Shown: positions 1 to 7,108 of the stretch, in pieces
Position numbering within the stretch: the first letter of the stretch is position 1
Layout of the letters: each line of letters opens with the position of its first letter
Assembly: GCF_007833215.1 (NCBI RefSeq)
Contig: NZ_CP042239.1
Span: 1,240,001-1,304,000 of the forward strand
Direction: 5' to 3'
DNA: 64,000 nt
Origin: Sphingomonas suaedae
GTDB lineage: Bacteria; Pseudomonadota; Alphaproteobacteria; Sphingomonadales; Sphingomonadaceae
The notes under the pieces: model-generated
The model's input: the letters and a program-made list of their open reading frames with translations, nothing else
The model's database searches: none
What the model was told of the DNA's origin: nothing
Made by a program: the position numbers and the translations under genes

Positions 1-87
1 AAGGCCGCATCGGCCCGACCCAAGGTGCTTCAGGCGCTCGCCGAGATGCGCGAGGAAGCCGAGCGCGTCGGCATCACCCGGGATTAG
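1..87 (+). CDS. C-terminal fragment of an unidentified protein
   Basis: An open frame runs from the first base to a TAG stop at 85-87 and gives 28 residues rich in Ala, Glu and Arg, ending in VGITRD. The upstream part lies outside the window. The codons have the G/C-rich third positions of the neighbouring genes, which supports a real gene end. The tail looks like an amphipathic helix and is too short to name. It converges on the thioesterase gene with only three bases between the stops. Confidence 0.5.
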   Translation, partial: KAASARPKVLQALAEMREEAERVGITRD

Positions 88-90
88 CGT

Positions 91-501
91 TCAGCCCTCG
101 CGTTTGCCGAAGAAATGCTCGACGATATGTTCGGCGATCCGTGCCGGGCGTAGCGTCTGTGCATCGATGCAGCACCAGCTCGACTTGACCTCGGCCAGCA
201 CTTCGTCGCCGCGCCGAATGATCGTTTCGTAAAAGGCGCGGACGCCCTGCACCTTCTCAAGCAGCACCGTCGCGACGACCTCATCGTTCAGAAAGGCGGG
301 CTTGCGATAGGTGATCTCATGCTTGAGCGCGACCCACAGATGGTTCGCGACTTCCTCGGCCGGCCCCAGCTTCTGCCAATGGCTCAAAACGGCTTCCTGC
401 ACCCATTTCAGATAGCTGGCGTTATTGACGTGACCCATGAAGTCGATGTCTGCGGGATCGACGGGAATTGGCACTTCGAACGGGGTGGCTGCGCGGGTCA
501 T
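91..501 (-). CDS. Acyl-CoA thioesterase, 4HBT hotdog family
   Basis: The 136-residue product resembles small hotdog-fold thioesterases of the 4-hydroxybenzoyl-CoA type, which hydrolyse acyl-CoA to free acid and CoA in the cytoplasm. Typical features are the N-terminal VDPADIDFMGHVNNASYLKW segment, where an Asp and the GHVNN turn form the usual active site, and the following EITYRKPAF strand. The start is set at the Met of MTRAATPFEV. The frame stays open about 30 codons further upstream, but that extension has no family character. Length fits the family (130-150 residues). The acyl substrate cannot be read from sequence. Confidence 0.85.
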   Translation of the reverse strand: MTRAATPFEVPIPVDPADIDFMGHVNNASYLKWVQEAVLSHWQKLGPAEEVANHLWVALKHEITYRKPAFLNDEVVATVLLEKVQGVRAFYETIIRRGDEVLAEVKSSWCCIDAQTLRPARIAEHIVEHFFGKREG

Positions 502-634
502 GGACCTCACCTTAACGTAAAGCGGCTGCGAATGCGAGTGGCAATCGGTTCCGTGGACGATCGCGCACCGCCCCATTGATCCGCCTTTCGAATTCACGGT
601 ATGGCGTTCGCCAACGATATTTCAGGAGGATGCC

Positions 635-1762
635 ATGACCCAGCCGATCCCCGCCCAGGCGCGCCAGATGTTCTCGACCGTTACCGAGGATGGCGGCCTC
701 GAACTCACGCTGCGCGACGTCTCCGTTCCGGGGCCCGATGGCGACGAGGTGCTGATCCGGATCGAGGCGACACCGATCAACCCGTCGGACCTGGCGGTGA
801 TGCTCAGCGTCGCCGATTCCAACACCTTCACCCCCTTGGGCTATGGCGCGCGCGCCGAAATTCCTGAGGCGTTGCGCCGCCATGTCGCCCCGCGCGTCGG
901 CAAGCCGCTCCCGTTGGGCAATGAGGGCGCCGGTACCGTCGTCGCGGCGGGCAGCGACCCCGCAGCGCAGACGCTGATCGGCCGCACCGTCGCGGTCGCG
1001 GGGGGCGGCTGCTACACCCAATATCGCATTGCCCGCGCACGCGATTGCCTCGTCCTGCCCGAAGATGTGACCGCCGAGGAAGCCGCCTCGTCCTTCGTCA
1101 ACCCGATGACCGCGCTCGGCATGGTCGGCACGATGCGGCGTGAGGGCTATAAGGGGCTCGTCCACACCGCCGCAGCCTCGAACCTCGGCCAGATGCTGGT
1201 CAAGCTCACGCTCTCCGAGGGCGTTCCGCTGGTCAATATCGTCCGCAGCCAGGCCCAGGCGCTGCTGCTCCGCGATCTCGGCGCGACCCATGTCGTCGAC
1301 AGCAGCGCATCCGATTTCATGGCCCAGCTTACCGACGCCATCGCAGAGACTCAGGCATTTCTCGCCTTCGACGCGATCGGCGGGGGCAAGCTGGCGGGCC
1401 AGATCCTGACCGCAATGGAGGCTGCCGCGGTCCGCACCAATCCGGCCAACGGCCCCTATGGCTCCACGACGATGAAGCAAGTCTATATCTATGGCGGCCT
1501 CAGCACCGCCCCGACCGAACTCAACCGCGGCTTCGGGATGATCTGGGGCGTCGGCGGCTGGCTGCTTACCCCTTATCTCGCCAAGGCGGGAATGGAGGAG
1601 GTGATGCGGATGCGCGCCAAAGTCGCTGCCGAAATCCGCACCACCTTTGCCAGCAGCTACAGCAACCGGATCAGTCTTGAAGACGCGGTCCAGCCCGCCA
1701 CCATCTCCGCCTATAATCGTCGCGCGACCGGCGAGAAATATCTGATCCTTCCGCAACTTTGA
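635..1762 (+). CDS. Zinc-independent medium-chain dehydrogenase/reductase (quinone oxidoreductase-like)
   Basis: The 375-residue protein has the MDR layout. An N-terminal GroES-like domain (about 25-140) carries the PINPSD and GNEGAGTV motifs, and a Rossmann domain follows (about 155-300). The Cys/His ligands of zinc-dependent alcohol dehydrogenases are not seen, so this is probably an NADPH-dependent enoyl or quinone reductase. The start is well supported by AGGAGG at 624-629, just before the ATG. The segment after residue 265 contains an insert relative to the shortest members. The gene stands alone; the next gene begins about 100 bases on. The natural substrate is unknown. Confidence 0.8.
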   Translation: MTQPIPAQARQMFSTVTEDGGLELTLRDVSVPGPDGDEVLIRIEATPINPSDLAVMLSVADSNTFTPLGYGARAEIPEALRRHVAPRVGKPLPLGNEGAGTVVAAGSDPAAQTLIGRTVAVAGGGCYTQYRIARARDCLVLPEDVTAEEAASSFVNPMTALGMVGTMRREGYKGLVHTAAASNLGQMLVKLTLSEGVPLVNIVRSQAQALLLRDLGATHVVDSSASDFMAQLTDAIAETQAFLAFDAIGGGKLAGQILTAMEAAAVRTNPANGPYGSTTMKQVYIYGGLSTAPTELNRGFGMIWGVGGWLLTPYLAKAGMEEVMRMRAKVAAEIRTTFASSYSNRISLEDAVQPATISAYNRRATGEKYLILPQL

Positions 1763-1810
1763 TCGCGTTTCGGGAAACCGTGCGTTCCCACATCGCCATT
1801 TGAACAAGTC

Positions 1811-1840
1811 GGGGGCGTCGCGCATTATCGTGGCGCCCCC
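1811..1840 (+). terminator. Possible hairpin after the MDR gene
   Basis: A GGGGGCG arm (1811-1817) can pair with CGCCCCC (1834-1840) across a 16-base loop. It lies about 50 bases after the dehydrogenase stop and just before the YceI ribosome binding site. There is no clear run of T, so a role in termination is uncertain. Confidence 0.3.
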
Positions 1841-1862
1841 GTAACGCATTTTGGAGACTTCC

Positions 1863-2495
1863 ATGCGCCTCATCCTCGCCTCGCTGCTCGCCGCCACCGC
1901 CATTGCCACCCCGATCGTCGCGCAGCAGATGCCCGGCTCCAAAAACACCGCCGCGATCACCGGCGGCACCTATACCGCCGATGCCAACCACACGCTGGTG
2001 AAGTGGGAGGTCAATCATTTCGGCTTCTCGCCGCTCTGGGGCCTGTTCGGTCAGGTTACCGGTACACTCGTCCTCGATCCCAACAACCCCGCCGCGTCAA
2101 AGGTCGATGTAACGATCCCGGTGTCGAAGATGGCCACCGCAGTCCCCGGCTTCACCGCGCATCTGCTGCGCGACGGCAAGGACGGCGGCAAGCCCGACTT
2201 CTTCGGTTCCGCTCCCGCCGACGCCAAGTTCGTCTCCACCAGCGTGGTGATGGACGATGACGGCGACGAGGCGAAGGTGTCGGGTAACCTGACCCTGAAC
2301 GGCATCACCAAGCCGGTAACGCTCGACGTCGATTTCTATGGCGCGGGCAAGGCTCCGCCCCAAATGGGCGGCAAGGAGAATGTCGGGTTTGAGGCCGGGG
2401 CGACGATCAAGCGCAGCGACTTCGGCCTGGGTTACGCCGTGCCGCTGGTCAGCGACGAGGTGAAGCTGGAAATTTCGGCGGCGTTCCAGAAATGA
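1863..2495 (+). CDS. YceI-family periplasmic protein
   Basis: The 210-residue product begins with a Sec signal peptide (MRLILASLLAATAIATPIVAQ, cleavage near residue 20). The mature part has the YceI lipocalin-like pattern: GTYTADANHTLVKWEVNHFG, a GxVTGTLVLDP strand, then GNLTLNGITKPVTLDVDF and a C-terminal SDFGLGYAVP. YceI proteins bind isoprenoid-like lipids in the periplasm and are often linked to acid or oxidative stress. The start at 1863 follows GGAGA at 1852-1856. An in-frame ATG at 1851 is less likely because it precedes that ribosome binding site. A strong terminator follows, so the gene is probably monocistronic. Confidence 0.88.
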   Translation: MRLILASLLAATAIATPIVAQQMPGSKNTAAITGGTYTADANHTLVKWEVNHFGFSPLWGLFGQVTGTLVLDPNNPAASKVDVTIPVSKMATAVPGFTAHLLRDGKDGGKPDFFGSAPADAKFVSTSVVMDDDGDEAKVSGNLTLNGITKPVTLDVDFYGAGKAPPQMGGKENVGFEAGATIKRSDFGLGYAVPLVSDEVKLEISAAFQK

Positions 2496-2501
2496 GTTCG
2501 G

Positions 2502-2541
2502 GCCCGGGCAGCTGCGTAGTTGCCCGGGCTTTACATTTGTT
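2502..2541 (+). terminator. Rho-independent terminator after yceI
   Basis: GCCCGGGCA (2502-2510) and TGCCCGGGC (2521-2529) form a perfect nine-pair GC-rich stem with a ten-base loop. TTTACATTTGTT follows. It starts seven bases after the yceI stop and separates yceI from the leuA leader. Confidence 0.85.
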
Positions 2542-2568
2542 GCGCCTTCGCGCTAAGCGCCTCGCATA

Positions 2569-2616
2569 ATGTTGCACAGGTACAGCCTTCTCCTGCTTCG
2601 ACTTACCCGCCCTTAG
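2569..2616 (+). CDS. leuL: Leucine-rich leader peptide upstream of leuA
   Basis: A 15-codon frame encodes [15 protein letters not shown] and ends in TAG. Six of 15 residues are leucine, including a run of four (2587-2598; codons CTT CTC CTG CTT). It starts 136 bases before the leuA ATG and after the yceI terminator. This is the expected form of an attenuation leader, where ribosome stalling at Leu codons under leucine shortage lets the leader RNA refold. The stop codon lies inside a nine-base arm (2609-2617) that can pair exactly with 2653-2661, as expected for alternative RNA structures. No good ribosome binding site is seen before the ATG, which lowers confidence. It is named by analogy only. 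Confidence 0.65.
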   Translation: MLHRYSLLLLRLTRP

Positions 2617-2661
2617 GGCGTGGTTTCGCGTGGCCATGCGCCGCGCACCCGGCCTAAGGGC
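2609..2661 (+). promoter_or_regulatory. Candidate leuA attenuator region
   Basis: GCCCTTAGG (2609-2617), which overlaps the leader stop codon, is the exact complement of CCTAAGGGC (2653-2661). The first arm can instead form a local CGCCC-TTA-GGGCG hairpin (2608-2620). Two exclusive pairings across a leader-peptide stop codon are the signature of attenuation. The run after 2661 (ATTTAGAAT) is only weakly T-rich, so which hairpin terminates is not resolved. Confidence 0.45.
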
Positions 2662-2704
2662 ATTTAGAATCCCGAACGCCAGACTTTCCGAAGCGAGAAG
2701 ATCC

Positions 2705-4369
2705 ATGTTGCGCGACCCCAGCGTCAAATACCGCCCCTTTCCCCAGGTCGATCTGCCCGATCGCCAATGGCCGAGCCGCACGATCACCCGCGCGCCGCGC
2801 TGGCTCTCGACCGATCTGCGCGACGGCAATCAGGCGCTGATCGACCCGATGGATGCGGAGAAGAAGACTCGCTTCTTCGACCTCATCTGCCGCGTCGGGA
2901 TCAAGGAGATCGAGGTCGGCTTTCCGAGCGCAGGCGCCACGGAGTTCGACTTCATCTCGGGCCTCGTCCGCGACGGCCGCATCCCTGACGATGTGACGGT
3001 TCAGGTGCTCACCCAAGCCCGCCGCGACCTCATTGAAACCAGCTTCGAAAGCCTGCGCGGCGCGAAACAGGCGATCGTCCATGTCTATAATGCGGTCAGC
3101 CCGGCATGGCGGCGCATCGTGTTCGGCATGGAGCGCGATCAGGTCAAGGCCATCGCCACCGACGCCGCGCGGATGCTGCGCGACGGTGCGGCGGCCCAGC
3201 CCGACACCGACTGGCAGTTCGAATATTCGCCCGAGACCTTCTCCACCGCCGAACTCGATTTCTCGATCGAGGTCTGTGCAGCGGTGATGGACGTACTCCA
3301 ACCCACGCCCGAACGCCCGCTGATCCTCAACCTGCCCGCAACGGTCGAGGCGGCGACGCCCAACATCTATGCCGACCAGATCGAATATTTCTGCCGCCAT
3401 ATCCCCGATCGCGAGAACGTGGTGATCTCGCTGCACACGCATAACGATCGCGGCACCGGCGTCGCGGCGGCGGAGCTGGGGCTGATGGCGGGTGCCGACC
3501 GGGTCGAGGGCTGCCTGCTCGGCAATGGCGAGCGCACCGGCAATTGCGACCTCGTGACCGTGGCGATGAACATGTACACCCAGGGCGTCGATCCCGGCCT
3601 CGCCTTTGACGACATCGACGAGGTCGTGAAGACCGTCGAATATTGCACCAACATCCCGGTCCATCCGCGCACGCCCTATGCCGGCGACCTGGTGTTCACC
3701 GCCTTTTCGGGCAGCCATCAGGACGCGATCAAAAAGGGCTTCGCCGCGCAGGACGCGCGCAATGACGATCTGTGGGAGGTCCCCTATCTTCCGATCGACC
3801 CCGCCGATCTTGGCCGCAGTTACGAGGCGGTAATCCGCGTCAACTCGCAAAGCGGCAAGGGCGGCGTCGCCTGGGTTCTGGAGCAGGACAAGGGGCTGAA
3901 ACTGCCCAAGCGCCTTCAGGCCGATTTCAGCCGCCACGTCCAGCGCATGGCCGACGAAACCAGCCGCGAACTCAACGCGCAGGATATCTGGGCGACCTTC
4001 CAGAGCGCCTATCGCCTGACCGAACCACAACGCTTCACCCTCGGCGCCTATGACGAGACCCGCGCCGCCAATGGCGAACGCATCTTCGCCGGGGTGGTCG
4101 AGGTGGACGGCGTCGGCAAATCGGTCAGCGGCCGCGGCAACGGCCTGATCTCCAGCGTCGTCGCCGCGCTTCGTGAGGGCTTCGGCGTCGAACTCGACAT
4201 TGCCGACTATGCCGAACACGCGATCGGTCATGGGTCGGGCGCGCAGGCGGCTGCCTATGTCGAATGCCGCACCGCAGATGGCCGCACCGTCTGGGGCGTC
4301 GGCATTGACGAAGACGTCGCGACCGCCAGCGTCCGCGCGGTGCTGAGCGCTGCCGGGGCGGTGGGCTGA
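2705..4369 (+). CDS. leuA: 2-isopropylmalate synthase
   Basis: This enzyme condenses acetyl-CoA with 2-oxoisovalerate, the first committed step of leucine synthesis. The 554-residue product has the DRE-TIM barrel signature [11 protein letters not shown] near the N terminus, the metal-binding HTHNDRGTG motif at about residue 245, and the [11 protein letters not shown] segment. A C-terminal regulatory domain (about 430-554) is the usual site of leucine feedback. Length and the opening [10 protein letters not shown] match the long form of LeuA. The start at 2705 is chosen because the 25 extra upstream codons overlap the leader region. The leucine-rich leader peptide upstream suggests transcriptional attenuation. 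Confidence 0.95.
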   Translation: MLRDPSVKYRPFPQVDLPDRQWPSRTITRAPRWLSTDLRDGNQALIDPMDAEKKTRFFDLICRVGIKEIEVGFPSAGATEFDFISGLVRDGRIPDDVTVQVLTQARRDLIETSFESLRGAKQAIVHVYNAVSPAWRRIVFGMERDQVKAIATDAARMLRDGAAAQPDTDWQFEYSPETFSTAELDFSIEVCAAVMDVLQPTPERPLILNLPATVEAATPNIYADQIEYFCRHIPDRENVVISLHTHNDRGTGVAAAELGLMAGADRVEGCLLGNGERTGNCDLVTVAMNMYTQGVDPGLAFDDIDEVVKTVEYCTNIPVHPRTPYAGDLVFTAFSGSHQDAIKKGFAAQDARNDDLWEVPYLPIDPADLGRSYEAVIRVNSQSGKGGVAWVLEQDKGLKLPKRLQADFSRHVQRMADETSRELNAQDIWATFQSAYRLTEPQRFTLGAYDETRAANGERIFAGVVEVDGVGKSVSGRGNGLISSVVAALREGFGVELDIADYAEHAIGHGSGAQAAAYVECRTADGRTVWGVGIDEDVATASVRAVLSAAGAVG

Positions 4370-4383
4370 GTTTCTTTAAATTT

Positions 4384-4543
4384 CTCCCCCAGCTCGCTGG
4401 GGGAGGTGGCAGCGCGGAGCGCTGATGGAGGGGCCGCCCCGTAGAGGGCGGAATTTTGCCGGGATGCTTACGGCTGTCTCCGCAGCCGCCCCTCCACCAC
4501 CGCCTGCGGCGGCGGTCCCCCTCCCCCAGCAAGCTGGGGGAGG
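4384..4543. repeat. R1 palindromic intergenic repeat, copy 1 of 3
   Basis: A 160-base element begins and ends with small palindromes (CTCCCCCAGCTCGCTGGGGGAG, then a near-identical one with AGCAAGCT). It contains a conserved core, GGTGGCAGCG-GAGCGCTGA-GGAGGGGCCGCC, then CGGCTGTCTCCGCAGCCGCCCCTCCACCACC. Near-identical elements occur at 47340-47499 and 61381-61541. It lies between the convergent leuA and the secreted 119-residue protein, so it may also act as a transcription stop. No coding capacity is conserved. Confidence 0.85.
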
Positions 4544-4555
4544 AATTGGAACTCC

Positions 4556-4915
4556 CTACTCCATCGCCGCGCCGCGCAGGCGGCGGCAATTGCTGCCCGC
4601 ACAGCCGGGCACGCTTTTATAGTCCTCCATGTCGAACCACAGCACCATCGGCTTGCGCGCCTGTTTGGCCGCAATGGCGAGCGCGATCAGGCTCTGCACC
4701 TTGGCCGGTCCTTCGTTGAGGTTGAGCGCGAAGTAATAGATCGCCTGTGTGTGGCCGATCCCGGGGATCGGCGCGCATTTGATATGCATCCGTCCGTCAA
4801 TCACCGCGACGCTATCGACTGCGCAATTGCGCTGCGTATTCGCCTTCGCCTCCGGCACCGCGACAAACGCCGCGCCCGCAACCACCACTCCTCCGATCCA
4901 GCCCAGCTTGTTCAT
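4556..4915 (-). CDS. Small secreted protein of unknown function
   Basis: The 119-residue product starts with a likely Sec signal peptide (MNKLGWIGGVVVAGAAFVAVPEAKA, cleavage about residue 25). The mature part holds four cysteines (NCAVD, IKCAP, VPGCAGSNC), enough for two disulfides in the periplasm, and a central hydrophobic segment about residues 73-90. I do not recognise the family. The gene stands alone between the R1 repeat and the divergent argJ. Codon use matches its neighbours. Confidence 0.6.
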   Translation of the reverse strand: MNKLGWIGGVVVAGAAFVAVPEAKANTQRNCAVDSVAVIDGRMHIKCAPIPGIGHTQAIYYFALNLNEGPAKVQSLIALAIAAKQARKPMVLWFDMEDYKSVPGCAGSNCRRLRGAAME

Positions 4916-5083
4916 TTCCCGTCTCCCTCAACGCACGTCGAAGGACAGCCAAGCGCCTCGTTTCGCTTGCGTCAAGAAGAAATGGATTAACGATCTAGAT
5001 CAACAATCTACAAATGAGACCCTGCTCCTCGCTCATGCGCGAATCGCTTTGATCCGCGCCGCACACGGGGCTAGGTCGCGCAC

Positions 5084-6307
5084 ATGACCCGCTCCCCCCT
5101 CGCCCCCGCCGCCTTCCCGTCGCTGCCCGCCATCCCCGGCGTCACGCTCCGCGTCGCCCGCGCGCATTACAAGCAATGGGACCGCTGCGACCTGACCTTC
5201 GTCACGATGGACGAGGGCACGGCGGTCGCGGGCGTCACCACCACGAGCAAATGCCCCTCGCCCGAAGTCGAATGGTGCCGCGACGCGCTCCCGCTCGGCC
5301 GCGCCCGCGCGCTGGTGGTCAATGCCGGCAATAGCAACGCCTTCACCGGCAATCGCGGTCGCGCAGCGGTTGAGGCGATCGCCGCGCGCGTCGCCGGGCA
5401 TCTGGGCTGCCAGCCTTCGGACGTGTTCGTCTCGTCCACCGGCGTGATCGGCGTCCCGCTCCCGATCGACAAAGCCGAAGCCGGCCTCGACGCCGCCTTC
5501 ACCGCCGAACCGTGCGGCTGGGAGGATGCCGCGAACACCATCGGCACCACCGACACCTTTGCCAAGGGCGCGTCGACCTCCGCTATCGTCGATGGCCGCA
5601 GGATCAACCTCGTCGGCATCATCAAGGGCAGCGGCATGATCGCCCCCGACATGGCAACGATGCTCGGCTATGTGTTCACCGATGCCGCAGTCGATTCCGC
5701 GTTCCTCCAGCGCGCGCTGCACGACGCGAACCGCAACAGCTTCTCCTGCATCACCGTCGACAGCGATACCTCGACCAGCGACACCGTCCTCGCCTTCGCC
5801 ACCGGCGCGGCGGGCAACGCACCGATCAGCGATGAAGACAACGACGGCGCCGACGCCTTCCGCGCCGCGCTCGCCGATCTGTGCCTCCAGCTCGCTCACC
5901 TCGTCGTCCGCGACGGAGAAGGCGCGTCGAAATTCATCCGTATCGATGTCGGTGGAGCAGAAAGTGACGCCAGCGCCCACCGCATCGCGCTCAGCATTGC
6001 CAATTCACCGCTGGTGAAGACCGCCATCGCGGGCGAGGACGCGAACTGGGGTCGCATCGTCATGGCGGTGGGGAAAGCCGGAGAACCCGCCGACCGCGAC
6101 AAGCTCGCGATCACCTTCGGCGGCGTGCAGGTCGCGTCAGCCGGCCTCGCGGTCGAAGGCTATGACGAAGCCCCGGTCGCGGCGCATCTGAAAGGCCAGG
6201 ACATCGAAATCGGCGTCGATCTGGGCCTCGGCGAAGGCCGCGCCACCGTGTGGACCTGCGACCTGACCCACGGCTATATCTCGATCAACGCCGACTATCG
6301 GAGCTAA
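5084..6307 (+). CDS. argJ: Bifunctional glutamate N-acetyltransferase / amino-acid acetyltransferase
   Basis: ArgJ moves the acetyl group from N-acetylornithine to glutamate (and in bifunctional forms also uses acetyl-CoA) in arginine synthesis. The 407-residue precursor contains KGSGMIAPDMATML. ArgJ cleaves itself before Thr192 of this motif, and that Thr becomes the nucleophile of the beta chain. Length and the C-terminal CDLTHGYISINADYRS fit the family. A one-gene-downstream partner (101-residue protein) begins three bases after the stop, so the two are probably co-transcribed. Confidence 0.95.
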   Translation: MTRSPLAPAAFPSLPAIPGVTLRVARAHYKQWDRCDLTFVTMDEGTAVAGVTTTSKCPSPEVEWCRDALPLGRARALVVNAGNSNAFTGNRGRAAVEAIAARVAGHLGCQPSDVFVSSTGVIGVPLPIDKAEAGLDAAFTAEPCGWEDAANTIGTTDTFAKGASTSAIVDGRRINLVGIIKGSGMIAPDMATMLGYVFTDAAVDSAFLQRALHDANRNSFSCITVDSDTSTSDTVLAFATGAAGNAPISDEDNDGADAFRAALADLCLQLAHLVVRDGEGASKFIRIDVGGAESDASAHRIALSIANSPLVKTAIAGEDANWGRIVMAVGKAGEPADRDKLAITFGGVQVASAGLAVEGYDEAPVAAHLKGQDIEIGVDLGLGEGRATVWTCDLTHGYISINADYRS

Positions 6308-6309
6308 TC

Positions 6310-6615
6310 ATGGCATGGTCGATCGAACTTCAGCTGTTAAACGATCGCCTGACCCACACGCTGATCGCTCGGTGCCGCGAAGAGGTTGGCAACAGCAGAA
6401 CCGTCGATGCGCAGGGCGACCCGTGCCGACAGCTCGGAATCTGCGACGAGGATCTGGACGATGTTCAAATCGATGCCCTGAGGCAGTTTGGCCTACGACC
6501 GCCTTACCCCGGGGAGCCGCTGATTGTTCCGTGGCACGGCCCGGAAAAGGATATGACGATCGCTGATTTGGCGGCGTGGCTGGCGGTGAACAGCCGCCCT
6601 ATCGACCTGCCCTAA
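6310..6615 (+). CDS. Hypothetical 101-residue protein co-transcribed with argJ
   Basis: The ATG is two bases after the argJ stop. A CGGAG ribosome binding site lies inside the end of argJ (6299-6303), which suggests translational coupling. The product is acidic and soluble, with no signal or membrane segment and two cysteines in a DPCRQLGIC segment. I do not recognise the family. Upstream in-frame Met codons overlap argJ and lack support. The gene ends right at the R3 repeat. Confidence 0.6.
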   Translation: MAWSIELQLLNDRLTHTLIARCREEVGNSRTVDAQGDPCRQLGICDEDLDDVQIDALRQFGLRPPYPGEPLIVPWHGPEKDMTIADLAAWLAVNSRPIDLP

Positions 6616-6616
6616 G

Positions 6617-6723
6617 CGTCATCCCGGCCTTGTGCCGGGATCCACCGTGCGGCGAGCGCGGAGCAAGAGGCTCACGCGGCGCGCGCGCGGCGAAGTGGAC
6701 CCCGGCACAAGGCCGGGGTGATG
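6617..6723. repeat. R3 palindromic repeat between convergent genes
   Basis: The outer arms are inverted repeats: a left arm reading TCATCCCGGCCTTGTGCCGG, and a right arm from about 6695 to 6723 that is its near-perfect reverse complement. A GC-rich unique middle separates them. It sits exactly between the 101-residue gene stop and the trxA stop. A strong stem could terminate transcription from both sides. Only one copy occurs in the window. Confidence 0.7.
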
Positions 6724-6730
6724 AGGGAAA

Positions 6731-7057
6731 TTAGACGACGCTCTCGATCCACGCCTTCAGCTTGGACTTCGTGTTGATGTCCTGAATCCCCACCTGCTGC
6801 GCGACCTTCTCGCCGTCCTTGTAGACGAACAAAGTCGGGATGCCGCGAATGCCCAGGCTGCCCGGCGTATCGGGATTTTCCTCGATATTGAGCTTGGTGA
6901 TCGTGACCTTGTCGGCCAGCTCCTCGGCCAGTTCCTCCAGGCTCGGGCCGATGATCTTGCAAGGGCCGCACCATTCCGCCCAGAAATCGACCAGCACGGG
7001 CTTGTCGGACTGCAGCACGTCGGTTGCAAAGCTTTCGTCGGTAACGGCCTTGGCCAT
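6731..7057 (-). CDS. trxA: Thioredoxin
   Basis: The 108-residue product is a cytoplasmic disulfide reductase of classic size. The active site WAEWCGPCK is at about residues 27-35, and the cis-proline is in GIRGIPTLFVYKDGE. It would receive electrons from thioredoxin reductase, which is not in the window. A ribosome binding site (GGAGAT read on the minus strand) lies just before the start. It follows addA on the same strand with a 51-base gap, so read-through from addBA is possible. Confidence 0.97.
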   Translation of the reverse strand: MAKAVTDESFATDVLQSDKPVLVDFWAEWCGPCKIIGPSLEELAEELADKVTITKLNIEENPDTPGSLGIRGIPTLFVYKDGEKVAQQVGIQDINTKSKLKAWIESVV

Positions 7058-7108
7058 CTCAATATCTCCTGTCTGTTGCAGACTACGTAAGGGCGCGGCC
7101 CGCGCGTC

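Noticed and set aside
2565..2570. CATAAT as a -10 box for leuA
   Set aside because: It overlaps the leader ATG, and the nearest -35-like boxes have spacings of 19, 22 or 29 bases. A leader read from this promoter would lose its start codon.
4384..4543. R1 and R2 as insertion sequences or CRISPR units
   Set aside because: They have no coding capacity, no transposase, no spacer-repeat periodicity and no clear target duplication.
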